Of a stretch of 24,081 nucleotides of DNA, positions 14,611 through 21,737 are shown one piece after another. The stretch is taken from positions 1-24,081 of the forward strand of contig JAZRVO010000005.1 in the NCBI GenBank assembly GCA_045599185.1, given 5' to 3'. Under the pieces are notes generated by a model. It saw nothing but the letters and a program-made list of their open reading frames with translations. It was not told the DNA's origin and did no database searches. Within the stretch, counting starts at the first letter, position 1, and every line of letters begins with the position of its first letter. The DNA comes from UBA1240 sp045599185. GTDB lineage: Bacteria > Spirochaetota > Spirochaetia > Treponematales > Treponemataceae. A program made the translations under genes and the position numbers.

Positions 14611-16623
14611 ATGACTTATTATGTTGATGCAAACACAAAACGAAGCGGCAATGGTTCCAAAGACTATCCGTTCAAAAGAATTGGTGAAGCTGCCAATATT
14701 GCTGTTGCCGGTGACGAAATTCTGGTAATGCCCGGAACTTACCGCGAGTATGTTAACCCTAAAAATGCCGGTACTGAAGACAAGCAGATTGTTTACCGTT
14801 CGGTAGAAATGAAGAAAGCCGTTATTACCGGCGCTGAAGTTGTAAAGAACTGGTCTAATGTTGGCGGTGATGTATGGCTTGCACGCATTCCTAACGGCGT
14901 GTTCGGCGACTACAATCCTTATACAACCATGGTTAGCGGCGACTGGTTCATTGCTTTTTTCAGTGCCCATACCGGCGAAGTTTTTATGAACAACAAGTCG
15001 CTGTACGAAGTAACCACTTTGGACGCCGTTAAAAATCCTGCTTTTCAGAATATTTCCTGGGACAAGGCTTTCAGCAAGCACTGCTGGTACACGGAACAGG
15101 ACGAAAAAACAAACGAAACTTTAATTTATGCAAACTTTCAGGGCAAAGACCCAAATAAAGAAAATGTAGAAATTTCCGTACGCGAAAACTGTTTCTATCC
15201 TTCTAAGGAAGGCGTTGGCCACATTACTTTAAGCGGCTTTACCGTTTGTAAGGCTGCAACCCAGTGGGCACCGCCAACCGCCTATCAGGAAGGTATGGTT
15301 GGCCCGCACTGGTCTAAGGGCTGGGTTATTGAAGACTGCGAAATAAGCCATTCCAAATGTTCAGGCATTTCTTTGGGTAAATACAAGCAGCCAAACAACG
15401 ACAACAAATGGCTTAAATGGAAGTACAAGGACGGAACCCAGACAGAACGCGACAACATTTGTCAGGCACAGATTGAAGGCTGGACAAAAGAAAATATCGG
15501 CAGCCACATTATTCGCCGCTGCGATATTCACGACTGCGGACAGACTGGTATTGTTGGCCATTTGGGCGGTGTTTTTTCTATTATTGAAGACAACCACATT
15601 CACCACATTAACAACAAGCAGAACCTTGCCGGTGCAGAAATTGGCGGCATCAAGATGCACGCTGCAATTGATGTTATTATCCGCCGCAATCATTTTCATC
15701 ACTGTACCCGCGGTTTGTGGCTTGACTGGCAGGCACAGGGTACGCGCGTTACCCAGAACCTGTTCCATCATAACTGTCTTGCAGTTGATGATTTGACAAA
15801 AGAACACTGCGTAGGTTTGGGCGAAGATATTTTTATTGAAGTTAGTCACGGCCCGACTTTGGTTGACAACAATATTCTGCTTTCTGACCATGCGCTTAAG
15901 CTGGCTACCCAGGGCGTGGCGCTTGTGCACAACCTTATTGGCGGAAGTTTTACCGCTGTTGGCTGCGGCGTAAACAATGGTGCGTTAACCCAAAAATCGC
16001 CGCGCTATACGCCTTACCACGTGCCGCACCGCACCGAAATTATGGGCTTTATGACAATTCTGCACGGTGACTGCCGCTTCTATAACAACATTTTCGTTCA
16101 GCAGCCTATCCGCCCGTTCATGCAAACCCTTATGGACGAATGCACAAACAAGGAATGGTCTGACAATAACATTATTTGCGGTACTGTTCCTTACGAAAGT
16201 TATCCGACTTTTGAAGAATGGGACAAGCAGTTTGAAGGCTATTGCGGCATGGGTTCTGAACCAAGCGACCGTTACTACAATCCGCTGCCGGTTTACGCAG
16301 GCGGCAACGCTTTCTTTAACGGCGCAAAGGCAATGACCAAAGAAACCGACGCTTTTGTTGACACTGAACACAAAGTTAAGCTTGAACTGGTAGAAAAAGA
16401 CGGCAAGTATACGCTTGAAACCAACGTTTACGACTATCTGCCTAAAAACAGTGCACAGACAATTTCTACCAAAGTTTTGGGCATGGCATTTGAACCTGAA
16501 GAAATGTACGAAAATCCAGACGGTTCACCGATTGTGTTTAATCAGGATTACTGGGGCAATGAACGTGCCGTTAACCCGATGATTGGCCCGTTTGAAAGTG
16601 CCTGCGGCAAAATTGAGTTTTAA
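14611..16623 (+). CDS. GH120-family beta-xylosidase
   Basis: A 670-residue right-handed beta-helix protein that I recognise as like Thermoanaerobacterium XylC, the founding GH120 beta-xylosidase. Shared segments include the start (YYVDANTKRSGNGSKDYPF), AGDEILVMPGTYREYVNPK, WAPPTA, GPHWSKGWVIED, SHIIRRCDIHDCGQTGIVGH and AAIDVIIRRNHFHHC. By that comparison D372 (GLWLDWQAQGTR) is the nucleophile and E410 (DIFIEVSHGP) the acid/base; about 15 extra residues lie between them. It removes xylose from xylo-oligosaccharides. No signal peptide, so it is cytoplasmic. The ribosome site is AGGGAAGGTG. No sugar transporter is adjacent; its neighbour is a GH32 enzyme on the other strand. Confidence 0.88.
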   Translation: MTYYVDANTKRSGNGSKDYPFKRIGEAANIAVAGDEILVMPGTYREYVNPKNAGTEDKQIVYRSVEMKKAVITGAEVVKNWSNVGGDVWLARIPNGVFGDYNPYTTMVSGDWFIAFFSAHTGEVFMNNKSLYEVTTLDAVKNPAFQNISWDKAFSKHCWYTEQDEKTNETLIYANFQGKDPNKENVEISVRENCFYPSKEGVGHITLSGFTVCKAATQWAPPTAYQEGMVGPHWSKGWVIEDCEISHSKCSGISLGKYKQPNNDNKWLKWKYKDGTQTERDNICQAQIEGWTKENIGSHIIRRCDIHDCGQTGIVGHLGGVFSIIEDNHIHHINNKQNLAGAEIGGIKMHAAIDVIIRRNHFHHCTRGLWLDWQAQGTRVTQNLFHHNCLAVDDLTKEHCVGLGEDIFIEVSHGPTLVDNNILLSDHALKLATQGVALVHNLIGGSFTAVGCGVNNGALTQKSPRYTPYHVPHRTEIMGFMTILHGDCRFYNNIFVQQPIRPFMQTLMDECTNKEWSDNNIICGTVPYESYPTFEEWDKQFEGYCGMGSEPSDRYYNPLPVYAGGNAFFNGAKAMTKETDAFVDTEHKVKLELVEKDGKYTLETNVYDYLPKNSAQTISTKVLGMAFEPEEMYENPDGSPIVFNQDYWGNERAVNPMIGPFESACGKIEF

Positions 16624-16647
16624 TCATTGTTAAGGCTTAAATGAAAC

Positions 16648-16686
16648 AAAAAGGCTTTGCTGTCGTTCTGTCAGCAAAGCCTTTTT
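16648..16686. terminator. Bidirectional rho-independent terminator
   Basis: A perfect 15-bp stem, AAAAAGGCTTTGCTG (16648-16662) with CAGCAAAGCCTTTTT (16672-16686), and a 9-base loop. The A/T ends give a T tract on both strands. It lies between the converging beta-xylosidase and GH32 genes. Confidence 0.92.
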
Positions 16687-16718
16687 GATTTCAAACATCG
16701 AATTATAAAAATTGTGTC

Positions 16719-16739
16719 ATCCCGAACTTGTTTCGGGAT
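16719..16739. repeat. Dispersed ATCCCGAACTTG hairpin repeat
   Basis: ATCCCGAA-cttgt-TTCGGGAT forms an 8-bp stem, preceded by TGTC. It is the same family as the unit at 12285-12310, whose stem is ATTCCGAA/TTCGGAAT; the base change is compensated in both arms. Confidence 0.7.
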
Positions 16740-16838
16740 CTGTTTTTGATAAAATTGGATGCTGTGCGCAGCCGCCAAAGGTTGTCAAATTCAACATGAT
16801 GTTATTCAAATAAAACCTTTCTGCATCCGCGTGCCCGG

Positions 16839-18128
16839 TTATGCTTCAAAAGAACAGCAGATTAAACCTCCGTCGGCAAATATTTCGTAATAACCGTGGT
16901 CAAAAATTATTTGCACGTGGCAGTTTTTGCCAATTGAAACAAGTGCTGAATCGCTGCAATTTTTCATTTCGCCTGATTCGTTTATGTGCGGACGGTTTAT
17001 TTTTAATTCGTTTACTAAAATGCAAGTGCCAAGGTTCGTTATTTTCAGTCTGTCTTCCAAAACCGAACAGTTTTCTTCTACTATGATGCGTTTTTCCCAA
17101 AGGTTTGGGCTGGTTTCATTCTGTTCAATTTTAATAACCGGCGTTTGTGCTAAAAAAAACTGGTCTTCAATTTTAACGGCGTTCAGTTCTTTTGCAACCG
17201 TCATTTTTCCAAAATATTCGCTTGCGTTATTTTGCCTTGCCATGTTCCAGTCTTCGCCCCAGCCCAGCATAAGTGTTTTTGGGCTGTTTGCAAAAGTTAC
17301 CGCGGCGTAATTTTGCTTGGCGTGGTCTAAAAGTTTGGGCATCTGTTGGGCGTTTTCAATTTGTGCACAAAAGGTTTTGCCGTCAAAAGAGCCTGCCACA
17401 TACTGCATGGCGTGGGTTTCTTCATTTTTGCCCGGCAGCACAAGGCTTGCACTTAAAAACCACCTGCCGTTTATGCAAAAACAGTCCGGGCATTCAAAAA
17501 TAATCTGTTGGCAGTTTGTTTCTGCAAGCCGGGCGTTTAGGGGCATTGCATATTTGCCGGTAAACTGCCAGTTAAGCAGGTTTATTGAATGGTAAAACTC
17601 CACGCAGTCGCCGGCTGCCAGCACCATCGTCCAGCCGCCCAAAACCGGGTTTGCAAACACTTTTGGATCGCGGAAATCTTTTTTGTAGCTTGGGCTGGTT
17701 GAAAAATTGCCAATTACCGGGTTGCCCGAATATTTTGCAAAATTAACATAGTCCAAACTATATGCAATGCTTTGGCATTGTTCGCCTGTTTTTGGATTGT
17801 GGCTTGTGTAAAACAGTATCATTGGCGGTTTTGTGCTGCCTTCCGGTGCAAGGCCTGCTGCGTTTTTTTCGTCCAAAATTGCACTGCCAGAAAAAATATA
17901 TTCGTCTTCTGTAGGAAAAACTGCAACCGGCAGGTGCTGCCAGTGCAAAAGGTCGCGGCTGGTGGCGTGCCCCCAGTGCATAGGCCCCCATTTTGTACCG
18001 TTGGGAAAGTGCTGATAAAATAAATGATATTTGCCGTCAGCAAAAATTAAACCGTTCGGGTCGTTCATCCAGCCGGCTTGGGGCGTAAAATGTAATTCTG
18101 GTCTGTCTGTAGTTTGATTATTGTTCAT
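16839..18128 (-). CDS. GH32 beta-fructosidase (sucrose/sucrose-6-P hydrolase or levanase type)
   Basis: A 429-residue glycoside hydrolase of family 32. The nucleophile motif WMNDPNG has D23, the transition-state motif FRDP has D154, and the acid/base is E212 in FECPD; the LFYQHFPNG and WGHATSRDLLHW segments are also typical. It cleaves fructose from sucrose, sucrose phosphate or fructans; which one cannot be told here. No signal peptide, so it is cytoplasmic. It is shorter than the usual 450-490 residues and the C-terminal beta-sandwich ends abruptly after EIFADGG. The gene starts 47 bases after sfsA; TACAAT at 18151-18156 could be its own -10. Only a weak AAGAAG precedes the ATG. Confidence 0.9.
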   Translation of the reverse strand: MNNNQTTDRPELHFTPQAGWMNDPNGLIFADGKYHLFYQHFPNGTKWGPMHWGHATSRDLLHWQHLPVAVFPTEDEYIFSGSAILDEKNAAGLAPEGSTKPPMILFYTSHNPKTGEQCQSIAYSLDYVNFAKYSGNPVIGNFSTSPSYKKDFRDPKVFANPVLGGWTMVLAAGDCVEFYHSINLLNWQFTGKYAMPLNARLAETNCQQIIFECPDCFCINGRWFLSASLVLPGKNEETHAMQYVAGSFDGKTFCAQIENAQQMPKLLDHAKQNYAAVTFANSPKTLMLGWGEDWNMARQNNASEYFGKMTVAKELNAVKIEDQFFLAQTPVIKIEQNETSPNLWEKRIIVEENCSVLEDRLKITNLGTCILVNELKINRPHINESGEMKNCSDSALVSIGKNCHVQIIFDHGYYEIFADGGLICCSFEA

Positions 18129-18175
18129 AAAGCTTCTTCTTTTTTAAGTAATTGTAACACAAAAAACCGCTTCGC

Positions 18176-18937
18176 TTATTTTTTTACAAGCACCGGTATT
18201 TTGTCTTCAATATTCAGCTGCAACGTGTTTGGTGTTACCGTGCAGCCATAGCAAAGCACTTCAACGCCGGCGTTTTTTGCCTGTTTAAGTGCTTCTGCAA
18301 AATCCGGGTGAATTAGGGCATCCGGGGCAAAATCAATTATACCATGCATTTGAACCACAAAAAGGGCGCAGGCTTTGTATCCTTCGTTCAGGCTTTCTTT
18401 TAAGCCGTTCAGGTGCTTTATGCCGCGCAAGGTTGGCGCATCCGGAAAAGTGGCGTGACCGCTGTTTTCCAGTGTAACGCCCTTTACTTCTATAAATGCC
18501 TTTTGTCCGGTTTCGTCCTGCACAAAAAAGTCAAAGCGCGAATCTTTGTACTGATATTCCGGAATTATTTTTACAAGGTTTTTCAAACCTGGCAGAACAA
18601 GCCTGCCGCTGGTTAAAGCTTCGTTTACAACCTTGTTTGGTGCCTGACTGTCCATGTTTACTAAAATTTCCGTGCCTGCTGCAAGGGCGTTCAATTTTTT
18701 AACTGCCACCAGCGAATAGCGGTATTTGCGCTTACTAAACTGCGGACTGTTTGCAAAGTCTTCAAGGTAAACGATTGCGCCACTTTGCAAAAGTTCCTTG
18801 CAGCGGCCGGTGTTTTTTACATGTACGGTTTCTTCCGTAAAGTTCCCCGGTTCGTCTTTGCTTTCAATTAAAACCTTTGCTACAAAGCGGTTAGGTCGGC
18901 TGGCAAACTTTGCTTCAACAATTTTTTCGTAAACCAT
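18176..18937 (-). CDS. sfsA: SfsA family DNA/RNA nuclease (sugar fermentation stimulation protein)
   Basis: About 253 residues. SfsA signatures are the opening RPNRFVAKVLIE, HVKNTGRCKELL (family HxxNTGxMxxLL), the SQAPNKVVNEAL segment, the nuclease core YKDSRFDFFVQDE with FIEVKGVTLE (the D...ExK motif), HATFPDAPTLRGIKHLNGL, and PDALIHPDFAEAL. First described as a sugar-fermentation stimulator, it has a PD-ExK nuclease fold. I chose the ATG at 18937: TATAAT lies six bases upstream, so the mRNA may begin at the start codon. An in-frame ATG at 18955, with a weak AAAGAG, is the alternative and would add six residues. Confidence 0.9.
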   Translation of the reverse strand: MVYEKIVEAKFASRPNRFVAKVLIESKDEPGNFTEETVHVKNTGRCKELLQSGAIVYLEDFANSPQFSKRKYRYSLVAVKKLNALAAGTEILVNMDSQAPNKVVNEALTSGRLVLPGLKNLVKIIPEYQYKDSRFDFFVQDETGQKAFIEVKGVTLENSGHATFPDAPTLRGIKHLNGLKESLNEGYKACALFVVQMHGIIDFAPDALIHPDFAEALKQAKNAGVEVLCYGCTVTPNTLQLNIEDKIPVLVKK

Positions 18938-18943
18938 GGCACA

Positions 18944-18949
18944 ATTATA
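18944..18949 (-). promoter_or_regulatory. Consensus -10 box of sfsA
   Basis: TATAAT on the minus strand lies six bases before the ATG at 18937. The expected -35 position is only weakly matched (GGTTAA about 17 bases upstream). Confidence 0.5.
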
Positions 18950-18984
18950 CATCATTTTTACTCTTTTTAACCGGCTGTTTTAAG

Positions 18985-19013
18985 TTGAAAAAAAGCGTAC
19001 AAAACGCTATATT
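18985..19013 (+). promoter_or_regulatory. Sigma-70 promoter of the AspT-type exchanger
   Basis: TTGAAA (18985-18990) and TATATT (19008-19013) are separated by 17 bases. The leader of about 57 bases before ATG 19078 holds a TGCATaATGCA inverted repeat and a GAGG ribosome site. Confidence 0.7.
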
Positions 19014-19077
19014 GAAACAAGTTGCATAATGCAGCTAAATTGCGGTTTAACACTGCAAAATTCTATCGAGGCAAAAA

Positions 19078-20292
19078 ATGATTACTTATCTGGCAGGCGT
19101 TTGTTCTTCAGCGCTTTCAATCATCTTCATCGTTTTTATAATCGGTGTTCTTGGTTATCTTTTGGGTGCAATCAGCATTAAAGGCATTTCTTTAGGAACT
19201 GCTGGTGTTCTGATTGTCGCTCTCTGCTACGGCGTTCTTGTTCACTATGTTCCGGATTTCAGCATTGGTGAAAAGACAATTGTACTTTGGGGTGCAGCCC
19301 AAAAATCTCAGTTTTCTTTAATTTCAAATATCGGAACAGCGCTTTTTGTTACCGCTGTTGGTCTTATTGCAGGTCCAAAATTCTTCAGAACTTTCAACAA
19401 AAGTTCAATTGCTTACCTTGTAATGGGAATTATTGTTATTGGAATTGGCGGATTGACAGCAATTATCTGTACTGTTCTTGACGAAAACCTTTCTGCAGAA
19501 ATGGCAGCCGGCCTTTTAACCGGCGGTTTAACTTCTACACCGGGTTTTAGTGCCGCAAAAGAAGCTGTTGAAGGCGCAGCACAGGACGAAATTAGTGCCG
19601 GTTACGGAATTGCCTATCTTTACGGCGTTTTGGGCGTTGTTCTTTTCGTTCAGGTTATGCCAAAAATCCTTAAAGTTGACATTGCAAAGGAACGCGAAAC
19701 TTTCGTTGCTGCAAGTTCTATTTCAATTCCTGAACCAAAAGGAAAACTTACAAAAGTTGAAGAATTCGGCTTTTTCCCGTTCTTTCTGGCAGTTGCATTC
19801 GGCTGCCTGATAGGTGCAATTAAAGTACCAGTTGGCGGCGGTTCTTACTTTTCACTTGGTAACTCTGGCGGTACGCTTATTGCCGGTTTAATTGTTGGTC
19901 ACTTTGGCCGCATCGGCAGCCTTGACTGCCGCCTTTCAAAGCAGACACTTAACTTTATGCGTGAATTAGGTCTGGTGCTTTTCCTTATTGGTGCTGGTGT
20001 TCCTGGCGGCGTAAACTTTGTTACAAACGTAAAAGTTTCTTACTTTATTTACGGCGCAATTATGACAACCGTACCGATGATTGTTGGTTACCTTGTTGCT
20101 CGCTACGTTTTCAAGCTTTCAATTTTCAACAACCTTGGTTCTATCACCGGTGGTATGACTTCTACACCTGCTTTGGGTACGCTTATTGCAACAGCCGGAA
20201 CTGATGAAGTTTCTTCTGCCTATGCAGCAACTTATCCTTTGGCACTTGTTTCCATTGTATTGATGGCAAAAATTATTGTAATGGTTTTTTAA
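19078..20292 (+). CDS. AspT/YidE-type antiporter family membrane protein, lacking RCK domains
   Basis: A 404-residue inner-membrane protein with about ten hydrophobic segments arranged as two similar halves. Each half carries the family re-entrant signature: GGLTSTPG at residues 149-156 and GGMTSTPALG from 358. This is the aspartate-alanine exchanger (AAE, TC 2.A.81) type. Known members of about 560 residues have TrkA-C regulatory domains between the halves; here the linker is only about 35 charged residues (DIAKERETFVAAS to KLTKVEEFG), so this is a compact, unregulated form. The substrate is unknown. GAGG lies six bases before the ATG. It has its own promoter and terminator and is divergent from sfsA. 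Confidence 0.85.
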   Translation: MITYLAGVCSSALSIIFIVFIIGVLGYLLGAISIKGISLGTAGVLIVALCYGVLVHYVPDFSIGEKTIVLWGAAQKSQFSLISNIGTALFVTAVGLIAGPKFFRTFNKSSIAYLVMGIIVIGIGGLTAIICTVLDENLSAEMAAGLLTGGLTSTPGFSAAKEAVEGAAQDEISAGYGIAYLYGVLGVVLFVQVMPKILKVDIAKERETFVAASSISIPEPKGKLTKVEEFGFFPFFLAVAFGCLIGAIKVPVGGGSYFSLGNSGGTLIAGLIVGHFGRIGSLDCRLSKQTLNFMRELGLVLFLIGAGVPGGVNFVTNVKVSYFIYGAIMTTVPMIVGYLVARYVFKLSIFNNLGSITGGMTSTPALGTLIATAGTDEVSSAYAATYPLALVSIVLMAKIIVMVF

Positions 20293-20323
20293 CCGCTAAT
20301 AATTTAGTTTTATAATTTTAAGC

Positions 20324-20359
20324 CGGGGTTTCAGGTTTTGCCTGAAGCCCCGTTTTTTT
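20324..20359 (+). terminator. Rho-independent terminator of the AspT-type gene
   Basis: CGGGGTTTCAGG (20324-20335) pairs with CCTGAAGCCCCG (20341-20352), 12 bp with one G-U pair and a 5-base loop, followed by seven T. Confidence 0.93.
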
Positions 20360-20438
20360 ACATAAATGAAATTTTGTTTGGCGGTAAAATTTAAAAAAGC
20401 CGGCTTGTGTATAAAATTTCTTTAGATTTTTTTAGTTT

Positions 20439-21449
20439 TTATGAATTTGCAACAAGTTTCTGCCTGTGCTTTTTGCGCTGCTGCAATTTTCGTGTTGTTT
20501 TTTCTATTTTGGTGCTGTGGCCTTCAAATAAAAACCACGAACCCAATGCCGTAACTAAACATGCGCCGGTAACTATTACCGTGCCAACCCAGCCTGCGCT
20601 GGCAAGTGGCAGCGGAATGTTCATGCCGTAAAAGCTGGTAATGAGGGTAGGTACTGCCATAACAAGGCTGATAACCGTAAGGCGTTTCATTACAACGTTC
20701 AGGTTGTTGGAAATAACGCTTGCAAAAGCTTCGGTCATGCTTGCCAGAATGTTCCGGTAAGTGTCTGCCATTTCAATAGCCTGCCGGTTATCAACTTCAA
20801 CGTCTTCAAGCCACTCCTTGTCGTCTTCGTCAAGGGCAATAAGCCGGGTTTTTGTAAGTTTTTCCAGCAGCATCTGGTTGCCTTTTAACGAAGTTGTAAA
20901 AAATACAAGGGATTTTTCAAGGTTCAGCAATTGAATAAGTTCGTTATTCTTAATTGAAACCTGTAATTCGTTCTGAATGGTGCTAGAACGGCGGTTAATT
21001 TCCTTAAGGTAACGCAAAAAGGTAGAATCTGCCCGGCTCATAATCTGAATGGTAAAGGCAGGAAAGTCGTTTAGGCGAACGTTGCGCAGTCTGTTTGCCG
21101 CAATGTCTTTTAACACTTCACAATCAGTCCAGCATATTGTAACGATTGTGTTTTCAAGAAAAATAATGCCCAACGGAATGGTTAAGTAACTGATGTCGTT
21201 TGCCGGTTCAAACAATGGCAAACGCATAATAATCAGCAGGTAATCGTCGTCTTTTTCAATACGCGACAATTCGTCCTGGTCAAGAATATCCATGATGTGG
21301 TCTTTCTGAATGTTATATTCTTCTTCAAGTATGCGAATGTCTTCACGGGTAACAGACCTTGCATCAACCCAGGTTCTTCTGTTTGGAGTAAGTTCTTCTT
21401 TTTCTTTGGAAATTAATTTACCGTTTTCCTGCTGCCAGAATGTAATCAC
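20439..21449 (-). CDS. corA: CorA-family magnesium/cobalt transporter
   Basis: About 336 residues. The C terminus has two membrane helices with the selectivity motif YGMN (G275-N277 from this start), followed by a short loop, a second helix (VGTVIVTGACLVTALGSWFL) and a basic tail. The N-terminal cytoplasmic domain (DARSVTREDIRILEEEYNI, DQDELSRIEKDDDYLLIIM) and the long stalk helix are typical. It imports Mg2+ as a pentamer. I chose GTG 21449: AAAGAGG is six bases upstream and MITFW begins as relatives do; the frame is open to a TTG at 21479 without a ribosome site. The message has an unusual leader of about 170 bases with an upstream ORF and alternative hairpins that include this ribosome site. 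Confidence 0.92.
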   Translation of the reverse strand: MITFWQQENGKLISKEKEELTPNRRTWVDARSVTREDIRILEEEYNIQKDHIMDILDQDELSRIEKDDDYLLIIMRLPLFEPANDISYLTIPLGIIFLENTIVTICWTDCEVLKDIAANRLRNVRLNDFPAFTIQIMSRADSTFLRYLKEINRRSSTIQNELQVSIKNNELIQLLNLEKSLVFFTTSLKGNQMLLEKLTKTRLIALDEDDKEWLEDVEVDNRQAIEMADTYRNILASMTEAFASVISNNLNVVMKRLTVISLVMAVPTLITSFYGMNIPLPLASAGWVGTVIVTGACLVTALGSWFLFEGHSTKIEKTTRKLQQRKKHRQKLVANS

Positions 21450-21452
21450 AAT

Positions 21453-21514
21453 GCGCCTCTTTATGGCGCCACGCAACAAGCCGTTAGTTAAAAGCGATTA
21501 TTTGCGGAGGCGCC
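21453..21514 (-). promoter_or_regulatory. Mutually exclusive leader hairpins covering the corA ribosome site
   Basis: On the minus-strand RNA, GCGCCTC (21513-21507, inside the upstream ORF) pairs perfectly with GAGGCGC (21459-21453), which contains the corA Shine-Dalgarno. GCGCC (21469-21465) can also pair with GGCGC (21457-21453), again hiding it. A third pairing, GGCGCC (21514-21509) with GGCGCC (21470-21465), helped by CGC/GCG beside it, excludes both and frees the site. No T tract follows, so control would be at translation or through Rho. Confidence 0.55.
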
Positions 21515-21565
21515 GTGTAGTGTGTAAGTTTTGTAAAAACGGTAACTACTGGGGTATGTATCCAT
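21488..21565 (-). CDS. Putative 25-residue leader peptide upstream of corA
   Basis: An ATG at 21565 is preceded by a perfect AGGAGG (21577-21572) with a 6-base spacer, a better ribosome site than that of most genes here. The peptide begins MDTYPSSYRFYKTY and ends SANNRF with TAA at 21488-21490; it has four tyrosines and one proline. The stop lies 38 bases before the corA start, and codons 18-20 form one arm of the hairpin that can hide the corA ribosome site. Salmonella corA and mgtA also have leader ORFs, but this sequence shows no similarity I recognise to those. Confidence 0.6.
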   Translation of the reverse strand: MDTYPSSYRFYKTYTLHGASANNRF

Positions 21566-21623
21566 GATACGCCTCCTGAAAGAAAGGGTAGAATGTCCAC
21601 AGACTTCTGTTTTAATCTGTTAA

Positions 21624-21652
21624 ATATTACTGCCTATAGGCAAAAAGGTCAA
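21624..21652 (-). promoter_or_regulatory. Sigma-70 promoter of corA with a palindrome in its spacer
   Basis: On the minus strand TTGACC (21652-21647) and TAATAT (21629-21624) are separated by 17 bases. The spacer contains the perfect palindrome TGCCTATAGGCA (21631-21642), and another TGCCTA half-site lies just upstream of the -35, so a repressor could bind here. Transcription would start near 21617, about 50 bases before the leader ORF. Confidence 0.7.
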
Positions 21653-21694
21653 TATTAGGCAGTTTTTTATGCACTTAAATGCTTTTACAATATA

Positions 21695-21726
21695 AAAGCC
21701 CGATATATTCGTTAATAACGGGCTTT
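21695..21726 (-). terminator. Probable terminator of the signalling fusion gene
   Basis: AAAGCCCG (21695-21702) and CGGGCTTT (21719-21726) form an 8-bp stem with a 16-base loop. On the minus strand it lies 12 bases after the stop codon and is followed by TTTTATATT, a weak T tract. Confidence 0.6.
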
Positions 21727-21737
21727 ATACGCTTCAT

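Noticed and set aside
15361..15930. 189-codon open frame antisense to the GH120 gene
   Set aside because: It overlaps the catalytic core of a well-recognised enzyme and shows no independent signal.
18967..18985. Possible Pho box between sfsA and the AspT-type gene (TTAACC and TTAAGT)
   Set aside because: Spacing is 13, not 11, and there are no further repeats.
21453..21617. M-box or other known magnesium riboswitch in the corA leader
   Set aside because: I could not find the conserved M-box core; the leader is better explained by an ORF with simple alternative hairpins.
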